A stretch of 46,122 nucleotides of DNA from Halobacteriovorax sp. (GCA_002716825.1 PBCC01000009.1:1-46122); one strand, 5' to 3'; shown: positions 9,282 through 17,334, numbered from the stretch's first letter. Notes: generated by a model from the letters alone, not told the origin. Numbers and translations: made by a program.

Positions 9282-10118
9282 CTAAAATGGCGAGCAGAGT
9301 GCTCTGGCTTCTCTTAATATTTCATCGCCCTTTGATTTACTTAGATGTAGTGCATCCACTGCATTGGGGGCGCTGAGCAAATCTTTAACAAAAAATATTC
9401 CGCGCCCAATGAGGTATGATTGATCTTTGGGCCTAAGGGAGTTGATGATACCAATGGGGTGAGCTTTAGCTTTAACCATAAGGTCATACAAACTCTGCCC
9501 CTCTGGATCATAGGGGGATACTGTTTTTAATCCAGAACAACTACTGTAAGTCAGTGCATCTAAGGTAAATTTTGAGTTAGTGACTAGCCAATACTCATCA
9601 AAGTTATTTTCTGTATTTTCCTTCAGGTCCATTTTTCGAGCATTTACATAGAGAGCTGTTTTTACATCTTCTTTAAAGTTTAAGCTGTTGTGAAACTTAC
9701 ATTCCATGTAAATGGTCTTGCCTTGCTTTGAAGCTATAACATCAACCTCATGAGAAACACATCTGCCTTTGAGCACGACGCCAATCTTCACTGAGTATCC
9801 AAGACGCTGCATTAAGCCTGCGACAAATTTTTCAAAATTAAAGCCATCAGGACCAAGTGCAGACAGTGTTCTAGGAAATGCGTAGCGAGAGGCGGCAGTG
9901 TATGAGTTCTTTTTAATCAGAGTGTGAGCTAGTTTATAGAGTCTTTTAGTACTTAAGCCTTCTTTTAAGCGAGGCCCAAGTTTTTTTAAAATTAAATCAA
10001 TACGCTCTTGATCTAAACCAGACTTTTTGAGTGAGTTAATAAATTTCAGTTTGGAGAAATCTTGAAGCTCACCGGAAGCCTTTCTAATTTTAAAAGAAAA
10101 ATTTCCGGTGGATTTCAA
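9282..10118 (-). CDS. ATP-cone / PD-(D/E)XK nuclease / HhH-like fusion
   Basis: The protein is 278 residues with a TTG start; no in-frame ATG precedes the conserved region and only a weak ribosome site is visible. Residues about 8-95 resemble an ATP-cone (IRKASGELQDFSKLKFINSL...), the nucleotide-sensing domain of NrdR and ribonucleotide reductase. Residues about 98-190 form an Mrr-like restriction endonuclease fold, with HEVDVIA and YMECKFH giving the E/D...E-x-K catalytic set. The C-terminal ~60 residues (LRPKDQSYLIGRGIFFVKDLL...) look helix-hairpin-helix-like. It is coupled to the downstream beta-CASP nuclease. A nucleotide-gated nuclease acting on DNA or RNA is a reasonable inference; the biological role is undescribed to my knowledge. 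Confidence 0.8.
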   Translation of the reverse strand: MKSTGNFSFKIRKASGELQDFSKLKFINSLKKSGLDQERIDLILKKLGPRLKEGLSTKRLYKLAHTLIKKNSYTAASRYAFPRTLSALGPDGFNFEKFVAGLMQRLGYSVKIGVVLKGRCVSHEVDVIASKQGKTIYMECKFHNSLNFKEDVKTALYVNARKMDLKENTENNFDEYWLVTNSKFTLDALTYSSCSGLKTVSPYDPEGQSLYDLMVKAKAHPIGIINSLRPKDQSYLIGRGIFFVKDLLSAPNAVDALHLSKSKGDEILREARALCSPF

Positions 10119-10127
10119 AGTGCTAAA

Positions 10128-10631
10128 TTACTTAATCGGGTAAATGACTTCTACTTTCTGTGAAGCTGCTGGTGCAGACTGCTCACTTAAGAAGTACTCA
10201 ATCGGCTTGCCATTAATTGTCTTTTTATTCTTCTTCGCCCAAGTCTGAATGGCATCATAAGCTTTATATGTTTGACGAAGATCACCCGTGTAGTTTGCTT
10301 TAGCTATTGGACCACTTGGCATATCAATAACATCATAACCAACTAGATTTTTAAGTTTCTTGGTCACAGGAAAGCCAACTTGAAAATGATAGGTATCCTT
10401 AGTCGCTTCAAGCGTACGAATAAACGGTGCACCTTTTTCAGTGATCTTAAGCTTTCCTAAAACAGTTTCAATCTCAGCAATCGACTTCTTGATTGTGTCT
10501 TCAAGCACAGAGTTTTTAACTTTAAGAGTTTTAACAACTGCATATCCACCAGGACCTTTATCCACTGAAACATCAATTGCGTGAGCAAGGTTAAGAGATA
10601 CCAACAAGGCCAGACTGATTAAATATTTCAT
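10128..10631 (-). CDS. Secreted GyrI-like / SOUL-type small-ligand domain protein
   Basis: The 167-residue protein starts MKYLISLALLVSLNLAHA, a clear signal peptide with cleavage after AHA. The mature part (about residues 20-165) follows the pattern of GyrI-like (AraC effector-binding) domains: 'GGYAVVKTLKVKNSVLE...', 'GFPVTKKLKN', 'GPIAKANYTGDLRQTYKAYDAIQTWAKKN' and a terminal 'EVIYPIK'. Such domains bind small ligands. A good AAAGGAG lies 7 nt before the ATG. It is 9 bp upstream of the ATP-cone nuclease start and may share its transcript, although a periplasmic protein has no evident link to a cytoplasmic nuclease. Confidence 0.75.
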   Translation of the reverse strand: MKYLISLALLVSLNLAHAIDVSVDKGPGGYAVVKTLKVKNSVLEDTIKKSIAEIETVLGKLKITEKGAPFIRTLEATKDTYHFQVGFPVTKKLKNLVGYDVIDMPSGPIAKANYTGDLRQTYKAYDAIQTWAKKNKKTINGKPIEYFLSEQSAPAASQKVEVIYPIK

Positions 10632-10866
10632 TACAAACTCCTTTAATTAACTTTGTTTAGTACCCTACCAGAAGCAGCTATTCTATTGAAAAACGCAGTG
10701 CAAGGACATTACAAAAACCATTCTAAATACTCTCTACATTATGCTCTCATTATATCAAAAAAATGGTGAAAGTATCTGTTTTTTATGGAGTTTGATTATC
10801 AGGTACTTACTCATATTTACCATAAGAGCGTGTATCATTTAGCTATGCTCAAAGCTTGGACACGAA

Positions 10867-10872
10867 TATAAT
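10867..10872 (+). promoter_or_regulatory. Consensus -10 box six bases before the 10879 start
   Basis: A perfect TATAAT ends 6 nt before the ATG at 10879 and no Shine-Dalgarno lies between. This fits a leaderless transcript. No convincing -35 hexamer is found 16-19 bp upstream (TATGCT at 17 bp is poor), so confidence is limited. Confidence 0.4.
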
Positions 10873-10878
10873 TAGTCT

Positions 10879-11202
10879 ATGGGCCGACACTTAAGTAGCT
10901 TAATTTCCACTTTTTTACTCATTCTAGTTATTTTGTCGCCCTCACAGAGTGCGACAATAGATAAGCCCCACTCCAAAGAGATTGGCTTCTCTTATGTCTC
11001 CTCCGACCTGGTGCTTAACCAACAACCAGTCCAACTTAAGGATAAAGTCCGTCACTCTGAACTACTTGGGCTTTGTCAGCTAAACTCATCTCTAACACTC
11101 AACTCTCTCAAAAGTTTCGATCACTTCAGTGCTCTTCATGGACTTCAATCCCAATATGGAAGCTTGTACCCTTCAGGCCCAAGTCCCCCGAGATCAATCT
11201 AA
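10879..11202 (+). CDS. Small exported protein of unknown function
   Basis: The product is 107 residues. The N-terminus MGRHLSSLISTFLLILVILSPSQSA is a good signal peptide; the remainder is polar, Ser/Leu rich and ends in a proline-rich tail. No domain is recognised. There is no ribosome site, but a perfect TATAAT lies 6 nt upstream. An ORF in another frame (11073-11300) overlaps its 3' half, so a frameshift cannot be excluded, but the signal peptide supports this frame. A 38-residue membrane protein gene follows 40 bp later on the same strand. Confidence 0.5.
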   Translation: MGRHLSSLISTFLLILVILSPSQSATIDKPHSKEIGFSYVSSDLVLNQQPVQLKDKVRHSELLGLCQLNSSLTLNSLKSFDHFSALHGLQSQYGSLYPSGPSPPRSI

Positions 11203-11242
11203 GTTTTATTCATTTTAGACTTTATTCTTCTTGGAGACATCT

Positions 11243-11359
11243 ATGTCACAAAGCCACGACGACCAAACAGGTAAACCCTGGGGTCTCATTATTATTGTAG
11301 TATTCTTCGTTCTTGCCCTGATTGGGCCAATTGTTTGGCAAAGTTTAGGGTTGAAATAA
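11243..11359 (+). CDS. 38-residue single-pass membrane miniprotein
   Basis: A short ORF encodes a polar N-terminus (MSQSHDDQTGKPWG), one hydrophobic helix of about 18 residues (LIIIVVFFVLALIGPIVW) and a short basic tail ending LGLK. TTGGAGA lies 6-7 nt before the ATG, a good ribosome site. The profile is that of a bacterial small membrane protein, for example a subunit stabiliser, but no family is recognised. It is followed within 23 bp by a strong stem-loop. Confidence 0.6.
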   Translation: MSQSHDDQTGKPWGLIIIVVFFVLALIGPIVWQSLGLK

Positions 11360-11381
11360 GAGAAGAAATGGGAAATAAAAA

Positions 11382-11401
11382 GGCCACTCAAATGAGTGGC
11401 C
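11382..11401 (-). terminator. Rho-independent terminator of the tRNA-fMet gene (possibly bidirectional)
   Basis: GGCCACTC (11382-11389) and GAGTGGCC (11394-11401) form a perfect 8 bp stem with a 4 nt loop. Read on the minus strand it follows the tRNA 3' end by about 14 nt and is trailed by a T-run (complement of aaataaaaa). On the plus strand it is followed by ttccttatt, so it may also end the small-ORF transcript. Confidence 0.85.
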
Positions 11402-11415
11402 TTCCTTATTATATT

Positions 11416-11492
<77 letters not shown>

Positions 11493-11526
11493 GTAAATCA
11501 TTGAAATCTATTCAAAATCTTTGCTG

Positions 11527-11556
11527 ATACTACCTAAGTGACCGACATATTGTCTA
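11527..11556 (-). promoter_or_regulatory. Promoter of tRNA-fMet
   Basis: On the minus strand TAGACA (11556-11551) is followed after 18 bp by TAGTAT (11532-11527). Transcription would begin about 30 nt before the mature tRNA 5' end, leaving a short leader for RNase P. Confidence 0.5.
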
Positions 11557-11658
11557 GTCCTTTTCCCGGACAGATTCACTCCGACTTAAAGTCCTAAAAT
11601 TATTAGAAAAGAGTTCGATAAGATCTTGTAGGGACAATGAACTCAGGGGCATAGGATC

Positions 11659-11973
11659 ATGGCAAACGCAGCAACTAAAAAAAATCTTGTTAATATCTCA
11701 GTCGATGCTTCAGAACTCTCGCCAACTCAAATTAGACTTCTTAAATCACTCAACGCCATGATCAAGCATGTAATGACCACAGATAGTGAGTCAGACTTCT
11801 TTGATGGTAGTGCCGAGTGTATGCGCATTTGTGCTTCACTGATTAAACAGGCCCGCTTTATCGAAGCTTTCAAAGCCGAAGATATTCCATACGCAGAACA
11901 AGCGCTCGAATACTCTATAGATATTCTACAAGAGCAAATGAGCGCTCAAAAAGTTGTTTCTTGGGACAACTAA
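11659..11973 (+). CDS. Conserved-looking small cytoplasmic protein, function unknown
   Basis: The protein is 104 residues with no signal peptide or membrane segment. The region from about residue 20 (SPTQIRLLKSLNAMIKHVMTTDSESDFFDGSAECMRICASLIKQARF) is helical, acidic and carries two cysteines, followed by another helix (YAEQALEYSIDILQEQM). It looks like a compact helical adaptor or regulator. AGGAT lies just before the ATG. It is convergent with rluB, whose stop abuts its own. No family recognised. Confidence 0.65.
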   Translation: MANAATKKNLVNISVDASELSPTQIRLLKSLNAMIKHVMTTDSESDFFDGSAECMRICASLIKQARFIEAFKAEDIPYAEQALEYSIDILQEQMSAQKVVSWDN

Positions 11974-13008
11974 TTATTTAACAAATTTAGCGTGAACATT
12001 TCCTGTTTGCGGCACACGATTCAGGCGAGCTTCTTTTCTCGCCTGTCTTTTTTGGTGCATGGCCTCACGCTCAGCAAAGAATTCTTTTCTCTCTTTAACT
12101 ACAGTACGCGCCTTAGATTCAGAAATATTCTTTAGTGTTTCAAAATATGTTTCACGCTTAAACTTCTCAAAGGCACGATCATCGGCCAATGTCGTCGGCT
12201 GTGGTCCTTTAAGTTTTACGTTCACAGATTTTTTCGGTGACATATACTCAATTGGAGAATCGAATTTAGGCGTTCCGTCAGCTTTCATACCGAGAGCATC
12301 GAGGACATTTTTCTTGGTCATATAACGATAGCCGCCAGGAGAAATCCCCTCAACTGTCAGACCGCCAATGGCAACACGCTTAAGTTTATCAACCACAACA
12401 TTATGAGCTTCACAGATTTTTCTAATTTCTCTGTTTTTGCCTTCACCGAGTCTAAACTCAATCCAAGTCTTTGTTGGAAGCTGCGAGATAACACGAACAG
12501 ATTTTGGCACAACTTTTCCACCCGGAAGATCAGCCCCAGAGCGAAGCTTCTTAAGGATCGTTTCATTAACCGCACCAAAAACTTTGACTTCGTAAACCTT
12601 AATGACTTCATATTTTGGGTGCATGACTAAGTTGGCAAGATCACCGTCATTAGTCATAAGCAGTAGACCTTCAGACAAATAGTCCAGGCGGCCAACAGGA
12701 TAGATACGCTCATTAACTTCTTTACACAGGTCCATAACTGTCTCGCGCCCTTCTGGGTCATTACGAGTTGTCACAACACCGCGAGGTTTATGCATAAGAA
12801 GATAAACTTGATCAACTGAAGCTGGATCAATAACCTGGCCATCAACTTCAACCGCATCAATCGATGGATCGACTTTTGTACCAAGAAGAGCGGTAATCAT
12901 ACCGTTTACTTTCACGCGGCCTTGAACAATGAGTTCCTCAGCTTTACGACGAGAAGTAACACCTGAATCTGCAATAAACTTTTGTAAACGAACTGATGTG
13001 TCCGACAT
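11974..13008 (-). CDS. rluB: RluB-family ribosomal large subunit pseudouridine synthase
   Basis: The 344-residue protein starts at the ATG at 13008 (MSDTSVRLQKF), which has GGAG 5 nt upstream; an upstream in-frame ATG at 13029 lacks a site. It has an N-terminal S4 RNA-binding domain (VRLQKFIADSGVTSRRKAEELI...), then the RsuA/RluB catalytic domain with the active-site Asp in GRLDYLSEGLLLMTNDG. It isomerises a uridine (in E. coli U2605) in 23S rRNA. The C-terminal ~100 residues form a basic tail (FKRETYFETLKNISESKARTV...), longer than the core enzyme and probably RNA binding. It is the last gene of the M50-scpA-scpB-rluB cluster, an order common in bacteria. RluB against a sibling paralogue (RluE/F, RsuA) is judged from context. 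Confidence 0.88.
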   Translation of the reverse strand: MSDTSVRLQKFIADSGVTSRRKAEELIVQGRVKVNGMITALLGTKVDPSIDAVEVDGQVIDPASVDQVYLLMHKPRGVVTTRNDPEGRETVMDLCKEVNERIYPVGRLDYLSEGLLLMTNDGDLANLVMHPKYEVIKVYEVKVFGAVNETILKKLRSGADLPGGKVVPKSVRVISQLPTKTWIEFRLGEGKNREIRKICEAHNVVVDKLKRVAIGGLTVEGISPGGYRYMTKKNVLDALGMKADGTPKFDSPIEYMSPKKSVNVKLKGPQPTTLADDRAFEKFKRETYFETLKNISESKARTVVKERKEFFAEREAMHQKRQARKEARLNRVPQTGNVHAKFVK

Positions 13009-13082
13009 AGGATCTCCAATCTGCCTCACGGCGGTTTAGGATTAATAAGTAGGCGGAGACTACTCTCCACCTACGCGAGTTG

Positions 13083-14477
13083 TCAATTTAAGCTATCTGT
13101 ATCTTGGTTTTGATCTTTTAAGAATGAAAGGTCGATGTCCAAGTCACTGGCTTTTTCAACCATATCATCAGTTAAATTATCGATTTTACGTTCATTATCT
13201 TCCACTTTGTCATCGCGAAGAGCGAGTTCATCAGTTTCGAGACTTGAACCCGTCAGGCGCTCAAAAGCTTGATCAAGTGCATCCGAGAGGTCCTGCGCTT
13301 CCTGCTCGAGATTATCATCGCCAAACAACTGAACAAACTCTGCATTGGCATCATCTTCTTCAAGCTCAACTTCTACTTCGATGGCTTCACCTGTTTCCAG
13401 ATCAATCATTTGGAAATCTTCGTCTTCATCATCTTCAGGGATATTAAAAGGACCTGCAGTAAGGTCATTAATAACCTGTGGAAGAGTCACGGCGGTGAAA
13501 AGTTCAGAAAGACCTGAGGCACGATTCACATCTTCGATCTGACGTTTGTTGACGTAGTCTTCAAGAAGATCGAAGGCACTCTTTTTAGGAGCTGCTTCAG
13601 AGTCACTATTTGTTTTTCGCTTCTCTTCATCTTTTAATGATTGAGTGAAAGAGGTATCGCTTGAAATGGCGCGAATTGATTCGGCAAGTTCATCAAGTTC
13701 TCCCACTTCATCAAATGAGAAACGCGCTTTATCACCTGAATGTACCAATGTTTTAATATCGGCAATCTTGCCTACACTCTGCATCGATTGCTCTTCGAGC
13801 TCACTCTCAGGAGGGAGACCAGTAATATCTGCAAGATTAAATACTTCTAAAAACTCAGAAGTTGTTCCATAAAGAACCGGACGACCCAGCTCTTCTGAGC
13901 GGCCAACGACTTTTACTAAGCGCTTGTCCATAAGGCCGCGCACGATATGTGAGCTATCAACCCCACGAATTTTATCGATATCAGTCTTAGAAACTGGTTG
14001 GCGATATGCCAGAATCGCCATGACCTCAAGGGCTGTTGGCGAAAGCACAAGTCCATTAACTTTAAACAAGTCTTGAACGAACTTGCCATAAGTAGCCTTG
14101 GTTCTAAACTGATAACCTTCGGCAACTTCTTGTAAACGAATACCATGATGCTTGTTTTCATATTCAGATTGCAAACGCTCAATGGCAGCATGAATCACTT
14201 TAAGTGGCATATCTTCATCAATGGTGGCGCGAATTTTTTGCAATGAAACTGGCTTATCACTCATAAACACAATCGTTTCAATCGCACCGCTGAGACTATC
14301 TTCATTGAGACCAGTTCTGGCTTTCCAAAGTTTGTCTTCTTGCATTTCGGGATCGAAATAATCGAGCTCTAATTCAAAACTCTCCGGATACGCTAGAAGC
14401 GTTTGCTCGGGAAAGCATGGCTCGAGTTCAATATCATCTGCATGAGGCCAAGGGCAAAACTGTGTGAGGTTTTCCAT
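13083..14477 (-). CDS. scpB: Segregation and condensation protein B with long acidic C-terminal tail
   Basis: The 464-residue protein contains the ScpB double winged-helix core at about residues 60-225 (AIETIVFMSDKPVSLQKI..., then LVLSPTALEVMAILAYRQPVSKTDIDKIRGVDS and GRPVLYGTT). ScpB dimers bind the kleisin ScpA and SMC to form bacterial condensin. Ordinary ScpB proteins are about 180-250 residues. Here about 50 extra residues precede the core and about 230 follow it, very rich in Asp and Glu (EDDEDEDFQMIDLETGEAIE...) and probably disordered. The start has a GAGAGA-type site. It is 21 bp downstream of scpA. Confidence 0.93.
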   Translation of the reverse strand: MENLTQFCPWPHADDIELEPCFPEQTLLAYPESFELELDYFDPEMQEDKLWKARTGLNEDSLSGAIETIVFMSDKPVSLQKIRATIDEDMPLKVIHAAIERLQSEYENKHHGIRLQEVAEGYQFRTKATYGKFVQDLFKVNGLVLSPTALEVMAILAYRQPVSKTDIDKIRGVDSSHIVRGLMDKRLVKVVGRSEELGRPVLYGTTSEFLEVFNLADITGLPPESELEEQSMQSVGKIADIKTLVHSGDKARFSFDEVGELDELAESIRAISSDTSFTQSLKDEEKRKTNSDSEAAPKKSAFDLLEDYVNKRQIEDVNRASGLSELFTAVTLPQVINDLTAGPFNIPEDDEDEDFQMIDLETGEAIEVEVELEEDDANAEFVQLFGDDNLEQEAQDLSDALDQAFERLTGSSLETDELALRDDKVEDNERKIDNLTDDMVEKASDLDIDLSFLKDQNQDTDSLN

Positions 14478-14498
14478 TCTTTGTCTCTCGTGTGTGTA

Positions 14499-15359
14499 TT
14501 ATTGTAGAACTGGCGTTTCATCCGTCGCCAGCGCTTCGTTATTAATTGGTAGATCTAATGGCTCTGGAGCATTCTCATCTTCAAAACCGTTAGCACTTTC
14601 AACATTGAAGTCTTCAAGAGACTTCACAACATCAATATAGATTTCACCGCGGTCTTCATTTTGAAAAACTGCGATTCGATTCAGTCTTGCAAGCTCGAGT
14701 AGTGAGATAAACGTGATCACCACATCATCAATATCTTCAAGCCCTTTCTCTCCAAGAAGCTTAGTGAAGATCGCTTTGTCGCCAGCTTTTAAATTTTCTT
14801 TAAGGAAAATCAGTTTTTCCTTAATTGATAAACGGTCTCGCTTAACAACTGTATATTTCTTACGTTGCTTTGTGATGAAGTCCATCATGGCTTCAGTCAG
14901 CTTCTCAAGATCCATTGGAAGAAGAATTGAGTTCACAATTGATTTGCGATCAACTTTTGGCTTAACAAAAATTTCGTGGCCTTTCTTATCCAATTTCCAG
15001 AGTCGTTCACCCATCTTTTGGAACATTTGCAGTTCTTCTAGGCGACGAACAAGCTCTGCTTCAGATGTAATGGCGAGGCTTGGATCGCCATCCATTTCAC
15101 TTCGAAGACGTTCAACTTCTTCTTGAGAGACAGCGCTTTTAGACTTAAGCAAAAGAAGTGTCGAAGCCAAGAACAAATAGTCCCCTGCTACATCGAAGTT
15201 CACTTCTTGGAGCTTGCCAAGATAATCCAAATACTGGGCCGTGATGCGAGTCAGGTCGAGACTCTTAATATCCATCTCTTCTTTTTGAACGAGATGCAGT
15301 AGCAGTCCTAAAGGACCGTCAAAATTATTGGTACGAACCTGGATGGTGGTGTCGAGCAT
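14499..15359 (-). CDS. scpA: Segregation and condensation protein A (kleisin)
   Basis: The 286-residue protein has the ScpA signature near the N-terminus (NFDGPLGLLLHLVQKEEMDIKSLDLTRIT) and the typical 'YLFLASTLLLLKSK' helix. The C-terminal winged helix (about residues 190-245: 'VVITFISLLELARLNRIAVFQNEDRGEIYI') binds the SMC head. It bridges SMC dimers in condensin. AAGGGG lies 4 nt before the ATG. It is 8 bp from the end of the upstream M50 protease gene, so the genes are one operon. Confidence 0.95.
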   Translation of the reverse strand: MLDTTIQVRTNNFDGPLGLLLHLVQKEEMDIKSLDLTRITAQYLDYLGKLQEVNFDVAGDYLFLASTLLLLKSKSAVSQEEVERLRSEMDGDPSLAITSEAELVRRLEELQMFQKMGERLWKLDKKGHEIFVKPKVDRKSIVNSILLPMDLEKLTEAMMDFITKQRKKYTVVKRDRLSIKEKLIFLKENLKAGDKAIFTKLLGEKGLEDIDDVVITFISLLELARLNRIAVFQNEDRGEIYIDVVKSLEDFNVESANGFEDENAPEPLDLPINNEALATDETPVLQ

Positions 15360-15367
15360 GAAACCCC

Positions 15368-16030
15368 TTAAGCCAGCAGGCGGATAAAAACGTTAACTAA
15401 ACCGGTTCCGGCCATGAGCGCAGGCATCATGAGGTAACCAAGAATAGGTGTGAACCACAATACAAAGATGAAGAGGAAGCTGTAACGCTGAAGTTCCTCA
15501 TATTTTCTTGCCGCGTTGTAGTCTAGAAGGGTTGAGACCATCTTCGAGCCATCAAGCGGTGGAAAAGGAATCAGGTTAAAGACTGCAATCACGATATTAA
15601 TCATGACGGCAATCCTAAGCATTTCAGTAAATTGGCTATGAAGAGCAAAGTCTTGAGGCACGTGAGTCACCATCAAGGCAAAGCCGAAGGCGCAAATGAC
15701 CGCCAAAAGAATGTTGGCCAGAGGTCCAGCAAAGCTGACCCAAAAAATGCCCGACTTAACGTTTTTGAATTGGCGCGGATCGACTGGAACAGGCTTGGCC
15801 CAACCAAACATCACTCCGCCCATGAGTGCCCCAATAAGTGGAAAGATGACTGTGCCGACTAGGTCGTAGTGCACGGCTGGATTAAGCGACAGACGTCCCA
15901 TAGAACGTGCCGTTTGATCGCCAAAACGCGTGGCCATCCAAGCGTGGGCCGCTTCGTGAAATACAATCGCCAGCAGAAATCCAGGAAGTCCGATTGCAAG
16001 GCGCGCTATAAAGGCTGAGATGTCCATCAT
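15368..16030 (-). CDS. Site-2-type M50 membrane metalloprotease
   Basis: The 220-residue multi-spanning membrane protein has the zinc motif HEAAH at residues 25-29 of the chosen start and the second conserved motif NLIPFPPLDGSK in the C-terminal half, the small YwhC/Rip-like group of site-2 proteases. Such enzymes cleave within membrane helices; their substrates are mostly unknown. Three in-frame ATGs (16042, 16030, 16027) and a TTG (16066) are available. I prefer 16030 because a good promoter overlaps the earlier ones and places transcription start about there. It leads the scpA-scpB-rluB operon, a neighbourhood found across bacteria. Confidence 0.85.
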   Translation of the reverse strand: MMDISAFIARLAIGLPGFLLAIVFHEAAHAWMATRFGDQTARSMGRLSLNPAVHYDLVGTVIFPLIGALMGGVMFGWAKPVPVDPRQFKNVKSGIFWVSFAGPLANILLAVICAFGFALMVTHVPQDFALHSQFTEMLRIAVMINIVIAVFNLIPFPPLDGSKMVSTLLDYNAARKYEELQRYSFLFIFVLWFTPILGYLMMPALMAGTGLVNVFIRLLA

Positions 16031-16037
16031 GACTAAT

Positions 16038-16066
16038 TTCATACCATTTTGGGCGGATGTAAGCAA
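16038..16066 (-). promoter_or_regulatory. Promoter of M50-scpA-scpB-rluB operon, predicted leaderless
   Basis: TTGCTT (16066-16061) is followed after 17 bp by an extended -10, TGG-TATGAA (hexamer 16043-16038). Seven bases then precede the ATG at 16030. The -35 and -10 elements overlap alternative start codons, which would therefore not be in the mRNA. Confidence 0.5.
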
Positions 16067-16105
16067 TTGACCACGCCGCGCGTAAACCTTGTTAAATTCA
16101 AGGAC

Positions 16106-17329
16106 TTAAGCAGAAATTAGCGAATGTTTTTTGGTATTTTCCTGTTGGAAACGCTCGAGCATAGTCTCAAGCGATTCAAGCAGATCCATACTAGTATGAT
16201 GGAACACCCCTTTGAAGGTTCCCCTATTTTGCGAAAAGAAGGACAGATCGAGCTTAAAGTCTTCAACATCACTGGTTGTAAGTCTGAGAGTCAGTCTCGT
16301 TTCATTAAAGGCGCGATGTTTTGAGAAGAGGGTGAACAACTGACAGCCATAGATATTCATGTCTTTAATATTAATCGGAATGGGCGCACCACTTTTACTT
16401 TCGATGAAGCCAATCTCATCCAGGTGAACTCGCGGATAGATCTGTCTCAAATAGCCTGGTATTTCATTGCTATCGTGAACTCTGACTCCCGCCATCGGAG
16501 AGACTGAGCCTTTCACCAAGAAACTCAAAACCGTCATGCTGAACTCATTCGGCTTTTGGATGACACAAAGATGATCGGTGCCACTAATCACCGCAAGATG
16601 GGCTGACTCGCACCTGCGCGCCACTAACAAATGGTCATGCACAGATGTATACGGATCGTACTCACCAGCGATCAGTAGCGTTGGAACCTTAACCCCATCA
16701 GGCAAATCATCGCGAGTAAGATAACGGTTCAAACGATTGATGCCATTTTCTGGGTCTTCATTAGCAGTTTCAACTTTTAAAGTTTCATACAAAGACTCTT
16801 TAGCCAGCTGATAGTTTTGGATTTGTGTTCGCTTCGAGTGATTTAGAATTCCCGAATGCATTCCTGTGATAAAACTTTCTTGTTTGCCATTAGCAAGAGC
16901 TTCAACATTGCCTTTAAACAAAGTTCGAACTGCATCACGAAGTCTTGCTGCCACTCCGCTCAGCACTAACTTTCCAGGCCACCTGGGATACATATAAGCA
17001 AAAAAGTAAGCCATGGCGGTTGAGTCTCCCAGGGCCAAGAGATTAGCCCCCCTAAGACCTCTTTCTTCAAAAAATTTGGCGAGGATGTCGGCACTATCTA
17101 CGTCATTCAGTGCATGACTTGAATTTTCTCCCCAGCCAGGCATCTCAACCAAGATGACCGGTGAGAACTTTGATAAAGCTGTGATCATGCTCATGATGTT
17201 TTTTTCGGTGTGAAGATGACCAGGTAAAACGACTAATGGTTTAAGCTTACGATCACCACTGGGAATAAAGTCCTGATAAAGAACCTTAATGCCCCTATAG
17301 ATAAAGACTTTTTTCGTGTTTTGAACCAT
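16106..17329 (-). CDS. Alpha/beta hydrolase fused to a PilZ-like domain
   Basis: The protein is 407 residues from the ATG at 17329. Residues about 30-285 are an alpha/beta-hydrolase: oxyanion region PGHLH, nucleophile elbow LGDSTA (Ser about 103), acid in GEYDPY (Asp about 225) and His in TDHLC (about 253). Residues about 300-395 resemble a PilZ domain: 'LRQIYPRVHLD' supplies an arginine pair like the RxxxR c-di-GMP motif but with one extra residue, and 'IKDMNIYGCQLF' stands for the D/NxSxxG loop. Fusion suggests a lipase/esterase-like enzyme governed by, or targeted through, c-di-GMP. Whether the altered motif still binds is uncertain. It is divergent from the outer-membrane gene pair at 17465. 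Confidence 0.8.
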   Translation of the reverse strand: MVQNTKKVFIYRGIKVLYQDFIPSGDRKLKPLVVLPGHLHTEKNIMSMITALSKFSPVILVEMPGWGENSSHALNDVDSADILAKFFEERGLRGANLLALGDSTAMAYFFAYMYPRWPGKLVLSGVAARLRDAVRTLFKGNVEALANGKQESFITGMHSGILNHSKRTQIQNYQLAKESLYETLKVETANEDPENGINRLNRYLTRDDLPDGVKVPTLLIAGEYDPYTSVHDHLLVARRCESAHLAVISGTDHLCVIQKPNEFSMTVLSFLVKGSVSPMAGVRVHDSNEIPGYLRQIYPRVHLDEIGFIESKSGAPIPINIKDMNIYGCQLFTLFSKHRAFNETRLTLRLTTSDVEDFKLDLSFFSQNRGTFKGVFHHTSMDLLESLETMLERFQQENTKKHSLISA

Positions 17330-17334
17330 AGGGC

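Noticed and set aside
11073-11300. Overlapping 75-residue ORF after the 10879 gene
   Set aside because: No ribosome site or recognisable protein; it overlaps two better-supported small genes. A frameshift cannot be fully excluded.
13124-13872. Plus-strand ORFs antisense to scpB
   Set aside because: Ser- and Leu-rich products arise from the acidic (GAA/GAT-rich) tail read in reverse; no start signals.
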